Below are positions 7,779-14,160 of a DNA stretch of 14,160 nt, in pieces. A program made the translations under genes and the position numbers. A model generated the notes under the pieces. That model was not told the DNA's origin. It saw only the letters and a list, made by a program, of their open reading frames with translations, and searched no databases. Position 1 is the stretch's first letter, and each line of letters starts with the position of its first letter. Source of the stretch: JBHHYN01 sp046757565. GTDB taxonomy: Bacteria > Pseudomonadota > Gammaproteobacteria > Eutrophobiales > Eutrophobiaceae. The stretch is taken from NCBI GenBank assembly GCA_046757565.1, contig JBHHYN010000074.1:1-14160 (forward strand). The letters are read 5' to 3'.

Positions 7779-7876
7779 CTTGATATTTCCTTTTCGCCTT
7801 ATGATCTTCGTATCGACCCGAAAAAACATAACTTGAACAGGAATGGCAGCCTTTCCAGGGAATCAAATCAATCCCG

Positions 7877-7905
7877 TACACATGCTCAGGCTGAAACGTT
7901 ATACT
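7877..7905 (+). promoter_or_regulatory. Candidate sigma-70 promoter for glyQSgmhB-plsC
   Basis: TACACA (4 of 6) at 7877-7882, a 17-base spacer and TATACT (5 of 6) at 7900-7905 lie about 45 bases upstream of the glyQ start. A second TATAAA at 7916-7921 could be an alternative -10 but lacks a good -35 at standard spacing. The region is shared with the divergent minus-strand gene. Assigned by eye. Confidence 0.4.
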
Positions 7906-7948
7906 CACGGACTTGTATAAAATCGATAAAAAAGCTGAGAAATCAATA

Positions 7949-8854
<906 letters not shown>

Positions 8855-8878
8855 CCCGAAAAAAAATTATTCGCTACT

Positions 8879-10954
8879 ATGTCTGAAAGACGTGATCTGC
8901 TCGTTGAGATTGGAACGGAGGAGTTGCCTCCCGGGGCGTTACGCAACCTGGCTGCCACCCTGGCGGATGATATTCATACTGAGCTGGATAAGGGCGGTTT
9001 GAAGCATGGTGATTACAAATGGTATGCCACACCACGACGCCTGGCGATCATCATCAATGGACTGCAAGCCTCGCAGGATGACCATGAAATCCTGCGGCGG
9101 GGCCCGGCCCTGTCAGCCGCCTATGATGAAGCAGGCGGGCCGACGAAAGCAGCGGCTGGGTTTGCCCGTTCCTGCGGGGTGGAAGTGTCCCAACTGGACA
9201 GAGTGGAAACGGACAAGGGTGAATGGCTTGCTTACCGAACCCTGGAGCAGGGGAAAACAACGACCGAGCTTCTACCCGATATACTCGAAACGGCGCTATC
9301 CAGATTACCGGTCCCGAAACGCATGCGCTGGGGAAATAACAGTACAGAGTTTGTCAGGCCGGTACACTGGACAATCGTATTGTTCGGGAAAGAAGTCGTT
9401 CCCTGCACGCTGCTCGGTACCACAGCAGGCAATCTGACCCGTGGCCACCGTTTTCACCATCCAGACAGCATACCGATTTCCATGCCGGACGAATATCCCG
9501 ATAGACTCAAGGATATCGGCTTCGTGCTGGCGGATTTTGATGCAAGACAAAAACTGATCCAGACCCTGGTAGAAAATGCCGCACGGGAATGCGGCGGCCT
9601 TGCACTGATTGACCCCGAACTGATGAATGAAGTGACAGCACTGACGGAATGGCCAACGGTCGTCACGGGTATATTCGATAAAATGTTTCTCGATCTTCCG
9701 AGAGAAGTGCTGATTGCCACTATGCAGAGCCAACAAAAATATTTCCCTGTTATGGACAAAAATGAGCAGTTACTCGCGAACTTCATCACTATTGCCAATA
9801 TCGACAGTACTGCTCCCGATGAAATAAAAAAAGGTAATGAGCGCGTAATCCGTCCCCGGCTCAGCGATGCGGCATTTTTCTGGAAGCGCGATTGCCGCAG
9901 GTCACTTGCTGAATATAACACCGGATTAAAAGACGTCATTTTTCAAAAAAAGCTGGGTACGTTGCATGACAAGACAGAACGAATAGTGAAACTGTGTATA
10001 GAGATCGCCAAAAAATTGAATATGGATCGCGACATGGCAGCACGCTCTGCTTTCCTTGCCAAATGTGATCTGCTTACTGACATGGTAGGGGAGTTTCCGG
10101 GGCTGCAGGGAATTATGGGTCGTTATTACGCCATTGAAAGCAAGGAGGACGAAGAAGTCGCAATGGCACTGGAGGAACAGTACTTACCACGGTTTGCCGG
10201 GGGTGCTTTGCCCTCTACAAACACAGGCCGTATCCTTGCGTTCGCTGATAAACTGGATACCCTGGTGGGGATCTTTGCAATCGGGCAAGTCCCCACTGGC
10301 GAAAAGGATCCCTTTGGCCTGCGCCGCGCAGCACTTGGTTGCCTGCGTATCCTGATCGAATGTGAACTGGATCTGGATCTTGAATCGTGTCTGAGTACCG
10401 CTGTGAGTACCTTCCCCAAGGCAATCAGGGCACGCTCTGTTGTGGATGATGTGTTTACTTTTATGATGGAGCGGCTACGGAGCTATTATGTAGACGCCTC
10501 TGTGCCGGTCGATATATTCGATGCTGTGCTTGAATGCCGGCCTGTAAATCCGAACGATTTTAACAAGCGAATTCACGCTGTACAGAAGTTTCTGGAATTG
10601 CCTGAAGCAGCGAGCCTGACTGCGGCAAACAAGCGCATTAGTAATATATTAAGACAAGCCGGTTTTAACGATAGTAAAGGCCCTGATAAAAACCTGCTTG
10701 TCGAGAAAGCAGAAAAAAAACTGTATGAAGAAATGCTCGATGCAAAAGTATCGGAAAATATTACAGAAATGGATTATATTGGGGCGCTGACCGATCTCTC
10801 CAATCTGCGCAACAGCGTTGATGCGTTTTTTGATAACGTATTGGTTATATGCGATGACGAAATTCTCAGGACTAATCGCCTGGCATTATTGAATGAACTC
10901 CGGCAGCTTTTTTTGAAAACCGCAGATATATCCAGATTGCAGCCGCGTTATTAA
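8879..10954 (+). CDS. glyS: Glycine--tRNA ligase beta subunit
   Basis: The 691-residue beta subunit of heterotetrameric glycyl-tRNA synthetase binds tRNA-Gly and is required with GlyQ for charging. Its length matches the usual size of about 690. The N-terminus has the hallmark LLVEIGTEELPPGAL. The central region has the conserved MQSQQKYFPV and RVIRPRLSDAAFFW blocks. ILAFADKLDTLVGIFAIGQ and PTGEKDPFGLRRAALG lie in the HD-like region, and the C-terminal part (about 580-691) is the DALR-type anticodon-binding domain. It follows glyQ by 24 bases with no strong Shine-Dalgarno sequence, and gmhB follows seven bases after its stop, so the three are probably cotranscribed. Confidence 0.98.
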   Translation: MSERRDLLVEIGTEELPPGALRNLAATLADDIHTELDKGGLKHGDYKWYATPRRLAIIINGLQASQDDHEILRRGPALSAAYDEAGGPTKAAAGFARSCGVEVSQLDRVETDKGEWLAYRTLEQGKTTTELLPDILETALSRLPVPKRMRWGNNSTEFVRPVHWTIVLFGKEVVPCTLLGTTAGNLTRGHRFHHPDSIPISMPDEYPDRLKDIGFVLADFDARQKLIQTLVENAARECGGLALIDPELMNEVTALTEWPTVVTGIFDKMFLDLPREVLIATMQSQQKYFPVMDKNEQLLANFITIANIDSTAPDEIKKGNERVIRPRLSDAAFFWKRDCRRSLAEYNTGLKDVIFQKKLGTLHDKTERIVKLCIEIAKKLNMDRDMAARSAFLAKCDLLTDMVGEFPGLQGIMGRYYAIESKEDEEVAMALEEQYLPRFAGGALPSTNTGRILAFADKLDTLVGIFAIGQVPTGEKDPFGLRRAALGCLRILIECELDLDLESCLSTAVSTFPKAIRARSVVDDVFTFMMERLRSYYVDASVPVDIFDAVLECRPVNPNDFNKRIHAVQKFLELPEAASLTAANKRISNILRQAGFNDSKGPDKNLLVEKAEKKLYEEMLDAKVSENITEMDYIGALTDLSNLRNSVDAFFDNVLVICDDEILRTNRLALLNELRQLFLKTADISRLQPRY

Positions 10955-10961
10955 CTCAATC

Positions 10962-11501
10962 ATGAAACTGATCATTCTCGACAGAGACGGTGTTATCAAC
11001 CATGACTCTGATGATTATATCAAGTCAGTAGATGAATGGCTGCCTGTCCCCGGCAGTCTGGAAGCCATTGCACGTCTCTATCAGGATGGCTATCGTATCC
11101 TTGTCGCAAGCAATCAGGCAGGCCTGGCCCTGGGTAAATTTAATATCGAGGCGCTGAATACCATCCATCAAAATATGCTCAGCCGGCTTTCACAATATGG
11201 GGGGACTATCGAGGCAATCTTCTTCTGTCCACACGCACCGGATGGTGGATGCGAATGCCGTAAACCGAAACCGGGCCTGTTCAATGAAATTGCCAGGCGC
11301 GTACGTATCTCATTGGAAGGGATCACCTCTGTCGGAGATAAGCTTTCCGATATTGAGGCTGCAAAAGCATCAGGTGCCAGTCCTGTGCTGGTAAAAACAG
11401 GACGCGGCGAGGCTCTGGTAAATGCCGGAAAAGTCCCTGGAGACGTGCCGGTATTTAATGATCTCTCCGAGGTCGTGGATGCATTACTTGCAACAGACTA
11501 A
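10962..11501 (+). CDS. gmhB: D-glycero-beta-D-manno-heptose 1,7-bisphosphate 7-phosphatase
   Basis: This 179-residue cytosolic HAD-superfamily phosphatase removes the 7-phosphate from heptose bisphosphate on the path to ADP-heptose for the LPS inner core. HAD motif I is LDRDGVIN with nucleophile D7 and acid/base D9. Motif II is SNQ at about 50-52. The GmhB-specific zinc site is CPHAPDGGCECRKPKPG, with ligands C89, H91, C97 and C99. Motif IV is GDKLSDIEAA with D126 and D130. The length fits the family. Related histidinol phosphatases share this layout, but the position between glyS and plsC is the usual gmhB context in Gammaproteobacteria. No Shine-Dalgarno sequence is obvious; translation may be coupled to glyS. 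Confidence 0.95.
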   Translation: MKLIILDRDGVINHDSDDYIKSVDEWLPVPGSLEAIARLYQDGYRILVASNQAGLALGKFNIEALNTIHQNMLSRLSQYGGTIEAIFFCPHAPDGGCECRKPKPGLFNEIARRVRISLEGITSVGDKLSDIEAAKASGASPVLVKTGRGEALVNAGKVPGDVPVFNDLSEVVDALLATD

Positions 11502-11517
11502 CCCGCAACGTTTCATA

Positions 11518-12297
11518 ATGCTACGCTCAATCCTGTTTTACCTGGGCCTTGCAACCATAACCATCGCCTATCTTCCCGTAACGGTTTTACTCTTTCCTCT
11601 TCCGCTTGCCGTTCGTTTCCGGATTATTGCCACCTGGTCAGTATTTAATCTGTGGTGGCTTCGCGTTACGTGCGGTGTTCAGTACCGGGTAATGGGTCAG
11701 GAAAATATTCCTGGGGGCCCGGGAATTATCATGTGCAAACATCAATCGGCATGGGAGACCCTTGCATTGCAACTGGTATTTCCAGCGCAGGTATGGGTAT
11801 TGAAACGTGAACTGTTGTGGATCCCCATTTATGGCTGGGCGCTGGCATCCATGCAACCCATAGCGATTGCGCGTACATCAATGTTCAAGGCGTTGCGTCA
11901 GATCGTCAGACAGGGCTGCAAGCGCCTGGCACAGGGACTCTGGGTGGTTATTTTCCCGGAAGGAACCCGGGTCCCGCCCGGACAACGGGCCAAATACCAA
12001 CCGGGGGGCGGAATGCTTGCTGAGAAATCCGGTTTCCCGGTCGTGCCGGTTGCCCACAATTCCGGCTATTTCTGGCCGAGGAACAGCCTAAAAAAGTGGC
12101 CAGGCACGATAACGATGGTCATTGGTCCGGTTATTGAAGCCGGCGGTAAATCAGCTGCCGAGATCACTCAACAGGCGGAGGAATGGATCGAGTCAACCAT
12201 ACAACAACTGCCGGTACCGCCAATGAGTAACGGCTTTCGGGGAGGGATGAGTGCCATGACACCAGCAGGCAGACATAATCTCCGGGAAAGAGCATAA
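11518..12297 (+). CDS. plsC: 1-acyl-sn-glycerol-3-phosphate acyltransferase (PlsC-like)
   Basis: This 259-residue inner-membrane-associated acyltransferase is predicted to convert lysophosphatidate to phosphatidate in phospholipid synthesis. A hydrophobic N-terminal segment (about 5-28) anchors it. Motif I reads HQSAWE with H75 and E80, so the usual HX4D is HX4E, a variant I associate with a clade of proteobacterial PlsC proteins having KHQSAWET. The substrate-binding motif FPEGTR is at 146-151, with a PVVPVAHN block near 185-192. I chose ATG 11518, 16 bases after the gmhB stop, because it opens directly on the membrane segment. In-frame ATGs at 11422, 11458 and 11479 would overlap gmhB and add a polar extension. 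Another lysophospholipid acyltransferase role is possible. Confidence 0.88.
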   Translation: MLRSILFYLGLATITIAYLPVTVLLFPLPLAVRFRIIATWSVFNLWWLRVTCGVQYRVMGQENIPGGPGIIMCKHQSAWETLALQLVFPAQVWVLKRELLWIPIYGWALASMQPIAIARTSMFKALRQIVRQGCKRLAQGLWVVIFPEGTRVPPGQRAKYQPGGGMLAEKSGFPVVPVAHNSGYFWPRNSLKKWPGTITMVIGPVIEAGGKSAAEITQQAEEWIESTIQQLPVPPMSNGFRGGMSAMTPAGRHNLRERA

Positions 12298-12326
12298 CAT
12301 CCGTTGGAAATGCCAGGGGAAATCAA

Positions 12327-12346
12327 GACAGAATTTAGAACCTGTC
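12327..12346. repeat. Small hairpin GACAG-N10-CTGTC, possible REP-like remnant
   Basis: In the gap between plsC and the OsmC-like gene, GACAG at 12327-12331 and CTGTC at 12342-12346 can pair around a ten-base loop and are followed by CCTCC. The string AGAACCTGTCCC resembles the repeats associated with REP-associated tyrosine transposases in some gammaproteobacteria. Only one copy is present here, so this is a weak resemblance. Confidence 0.25.
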
Positions 12347-12400
12347 CCTCCTTTCTCCTGCCACCGGATTAAAGAGAGATTGTTAAACAAAAAACGAAGT

Positions 12401-12404
12401 GGAG
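12401..12404 (+). promoter_or_regulatory. Ribosome-binding site deciding the OsmC-like start
   Basis: GGAG lies six bases before ATG 12411. A GTG at 12399 in the same frame overlaps this motif and has no site of its own, so ATG 12411 is the better start. Confidence 0.75.
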
Positions 12405-12410
12405 ATTAAA

Positions 12411-13010
12411 ATGCCGGATCCTGTTATCGTAACCAAAGTCAACCGGGAATTCACCCCAACATCTTTCAAGATTACCCCCTACAAAAAAGTAAGAGTCGGC
12501 GAGAGGTTAGACTTTGAGATAAACGTAATAGCCGAGGCGCAGGACAATCTGAAGAAGCGGGCAATAGTTAAACCCAATATACCGACCTGGAGCGCCTTCA
12601 AGATATTATGTGATGAAGGTATTGCCCTTGGAGGAGAGGATACTGCTCCTTCACCACTATGTTACTTTTCAGCCGGAATCGCTCTTTGCCTGTTGACCCA
12701 CCTGACCCTTTTCATCAAGGCGAAAAATCTCCAGATAGACCAACTACGGATCGAACAGCGGACCACTTTTGCCACGGATGCCGAGAAATCGGCAGAGACG
12801 GTCGGCACCTGTGATGGTGTCGAGACACACATTCTGGTAGAGAGCAGTGAACCTGAAGACGAGATTAAATACCTTGCCAGCATCTCTGAACAAGCCTGTA
12901 TGGCCATGCAGACGATTGTCAACCCCATTCCCCAGGTGAACCATGTACATCTGAATGGTAAAAAGATTGCCTGGCATTTGTCAAACCAGGGAGCATCCAC
13001 TGCGATTTGA
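12411..13010 (+). CDS. OsmC/Ohr-family protein
   Basis: This 199-residue protein is predicted to have the OsmC/Ohr fold, whose best-known members are thiol peroxidases that reduce organic hydroperoxides. The central helix region CYFSAGIALCLLTHLTLFIKA (84-104), followed by KNLQIDQLRIEQ, is the typical OsmC helix-then-strand pattern. A second cysteine, C163, sits in the helix SISEQACMAMQT, where many OsmC proteins have a Cys-Pro motif; here Cys is followed by Met. C84 or C93 plus C163 could form the redox pair. The protein is longer than the usual 135-150 residues, with about 60 extra N-terminal residues of unclear role. No signal peptide is visible. It precedes two UPF0145 genes with a 29-bp gap, suggesting co-expression. 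The family call is good; peroxidase activity is inference. Confidence 0.75.
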   Translation: MPDPVIVTKVNREFTPTSFKITPYKKVRVGERLDFEINVIAEAQDNLKKRAIVKPNIPTWSAFKILCDEGIALGGEDTAPSPLCYFSAGIALCLLTHLTLFIKAKNLQIDQLRIEQRTTFATDAEKSAETVGTCDGVETHILVESSEPEDEIKYLASISEQACMAMQTIVNPIPQVNHVHLNGKKIAWHLSNQGASTAI

Positions 13011-13039
13011 GAAAATTCGATTAATTTAAAGAGGACATT

Positions 13040-13366
13040 ATGTTATTAACGACTCTTGAAATCGTGCCGGGAAAAACGATCAATAAACATCTGGGCCTGG
13101 TGCAGGGCAGTACAGTTCGAGCAAAACATGTCGGCCGCGATTTAATGGCGGGACTAAAAAATATATTCGGAGGGGAGCTGAAAGGCTATACGGAACTGCT
13201 GCATGAATCCAGGGAAGAAGCGATACAAAGGATGACCGAACAGGCCCGGTCAATCGGGGCCAATGCTGTTTTGAATATCCGTTTCTCCACCTCCTCCATT
13301 ACGCAAGGGGCATCGGAACTCTACACCTACGGCACTGCTGTCATTCTGGAAGACGAACATGTTTGA
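13040..13366 (+). CDS. UPF0145/YbjQ-family protein, soluble
   Basis: This 108-residue protein matches the usual length of the UPF0145 (YbjQ, DUF74) family, which forms small beta-rich oligomers described as putative heavy-metal-binding proteins of unknown function. It opens with the typical LLTTLEIVPGKTINKHLGLVQGS strand pattern, continues with GGELKGYTELLHESREEAIQRMTEQA, and ends with GANAVLNIRFSTSSI and YTYGTAVIL. AGAGGA at 13030-13035 provides a clear ribosome-binding site. Its 3' end overlaps the next gene by eight bases, and that gene is a paralogue. No catalytic motif can be seen. Confidence 0.88.
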   Translation: MLLTTLEIVPGKTINKHLGLVQGSTVRAKHVGRDLMAGLKNIFGGELKGYTELLHESREEAIQRMTEQARSIGANAVLNIRFSTSSITQGASELYTYGTAVILEDEHV

Positions 13367-13823
13367 TCTGATTATCTTCCTGACACTGCTTTTTACCGGT
13401 TATATCTTTGGCAGATGGCTGGAACAGGCGCACTATCGATCGATCAGGAAACGTGAAGAGCTGTTACGAAATATCCCGGCCATAGCAACAAAAAAGCTGC
13501 CCGCGCAATTCACCCCCTGTAGTACAAGACTGGTAGCCGGTAATGTAGTTATCTCGGTAGACTACTTCAAGAAATTCATCGCCGGTCTACGCTATCTCGT
13601 CGGTGGCCGGATCAGCAGTTACGAATCATTAATTGATCGTGCCCGCCGTGAAGCCGTATTACGCATGAAAGAGCAGGCGAAATCAGTCAACGCCAGCTAT
13701 GTTTTCAATGTCAAGATGGAAACCTCGTCCATCTCCAAGGGCAGGCGAGATGCCATCGGGTCCGTCGAGGTGCTTGCTTACGGAACTGCGATCATCCAGA
13801 ACGGGCAGGCCGTCAATGCATGA
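13359..13823 (+). CDS. Membrane-anchored UPF0145/YbjQ-family paralogue
   Basis: This 154-residue protein joins an N-terminal membrane segment (about 2-19) and a basic linker to a UPF0145-like domain from about residue 50 to the end. The domain parallels the upstream protein: RISSYESLIDRARREAVLRMKEQAKSVNASYVFNVKMETSSISKG corresponds to its neighbour's GGELKGYTELLHESREEAIQRM...GANAVLNIRFSTSSITQG, and both end in a YGTA-I-L/I-like strand. The start overlaps the preceding stop by eight bases, implying coupled translation. The pair probably arose by duplication, with one copy tethered to the inner membrane, and could form mixed oligomers. Function unknown. A weak hairpin follows the stop. Confidence 0.82.
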   Translation: MFDLIIFLTLLFTGYIFGRWLEQAHYRSIRKREELLRNIPAIATKKLPAQFTPCSTRLVAGNVVISVDYFKKFIAGLRYLVGGRISSYESLIDRARREAVLRMKEQAKSVNASYVFNVKMETSSISKGRRDAIGSVEVLAYGTAIIQNGQAVNA

Positions 13824-13826
13824 AAA

Positions 13827-13853
13827 CCGGAAACCTGATGAGACAGGGTCCGG
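13827..13853 (+). terminator. Weak candidate terminator after the UPF0145 pair
   Basis: CCGGA (13827-13831) pairs with TCCGG (13849-13853), and CCTG (13834-13837) with CAGG (13844-13847), separated by a small internal loop and a six-base hairpin loop. The stem starts four bases past the stop codon, but only ATTTATC follows, so the U-tract is poor. Confidence 0.3.
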
Positions 13854-13923
13854 ATTTATCAAACAGGCACTTTCGTAAAACTGTATGCCCTATACATAAA
13901 GAAATCTTTTTAACCCACTAACC

Positions 13924-14160
13924 CGTATATTGCGCCAAGGCGCTATGATAATCAGCGAATAGCTTACCTGGTAATGGTTTCAACGATTTTGTCTATTACA
14001 CAGTTTGTACCGGACGCCGCTAATCGCGCCCTCGCTTGTTCTGGTCCCGGCAAAACGTGCTCACGACCGAAAGCATAGTTATTCATATGGTTGAGGGAGC
14101 ATGTGCGTTTTGCCGGGACCAGCCCTGCGTGATCTTCGCGATTCCTTGGTGCAATATACG
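13924..14160. mobile_element. Palindromic MITE-like element with terminal inverted repeats
   Basis: This gene-free stretch is bounded by CGTATATTGCGCCAAGG at 13924-13940 and its inverted partner at 14144-14160, which match at 16 of 17 positions. Nested inside are AATCGCG at 14022-14028 against CGCGATT at 14137-14143, and a perfect 17-bp inverted repeat at 14041-14057 and 14106-14122. The arrangement is asymmetric: 81 bases separate outer and inner repeats on the left and none on the right. No transposase is present, which fits a non-autonomous miniature element mobilised in trans, or a dispersed hairpin repeat. The right repeat coincides with the window edge, so it may extend further and target-site duplications cannot be checked. 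Between the last gene and this element (13824-13923) I see only the weak hairpin listed above. Confidence 0.6.
14041..14122. repeat. Perfect 17-bp inverted repeat forming a long hairpin
   Basis: CTGGTCCCGGCAAAACG at 14041-14057 is the exact reverse complement of 14106-14122. The pairing can continue inward, with TGCTC (14058-14062) against GAGCA (14097-14101) across a four-base bulge, leaving a loop of about 34 bases that contains CATATG. It is the core of the element described for 13924-14160. There is no downstream T-tract, so it is not a simple terminator. Confidence 0.92.

Noticed and set aside
7913..7948. Longer glyQ start at 7913
   Set aside because: The added residues are not seen in GlyQ proteins and would place the start within or right next to the likely promoter.
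14041..14122. Hairpin considered as a rho-independent terminator or integron attC site
   Set aside because: No T-tract follows the stem on either strand, and the arms lack the conserved R' and R'' core sites expected of attC.

Overview
The window looks like an ordinary chromosomal segment of a gammaproteobacterium of moderate GC. The best evidence is the gene order glyQ-glyS-gmhB-plsC (heterotetrameric glycyl-tRNA synthetase, then an LPS heptose phosphatase and a lysophosphatidate acyltransferase), which is typical of Gammaproteobacteria and implies a Gram-negative outer membrane with heptose-containing LPS. I cannot name the genus from the sequence alone.

Layout, left to right. (1) 102-1508, an M20-family zinc peptidase with all metal-site motifs. 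(2) 1622-2497, a beta-hydroxyacid dehydrogenase of the 3-hydroxyisobutyrate/tartronate-semialdehyde type; the gap before it carries a CTCTGTG-type short repeat. (3) 2652-7157, a tightly packed four-gene operon: GldA-like ABC ATPase, ABC-2 permease, GldG-like protein and DUF4340 protein. This is a complete but functionally unassigned export or envelope-remodelling ABC system. The ATPase and permease genes overlap at ATGA, and a run of eight G lies just before the junction. (4) 7215-7778 on the minus strand, a single gene I do not recognise, convergent with the operon and divergent from glyQ. (5) 7949-12297, glyQ-glyS-gmhB-plsC, probably one transcription unit. (6) 12411-13823, an OsmC-like protein followed by two overlapping UPF0145/YbjQ-family paralogues, one soluble and one membrane-anchored. 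(7) 13824-14160 has no convincing gene. It holds a weak hairpin and then a strongly palindromic, MITE-like element with near-perfect terminal inverted repeats, whose right repeat coincides with the window edge.

No tRNA, rRNA, CRISPR array, transposase, integrase or phage gene is visible. The parts least explained by known biology are the Gld-like/DUF4340 operon with its possible slippage fusion, the minus-strand orphan, the OsmC/UPF0145 cassette and the terminal palindromic element.
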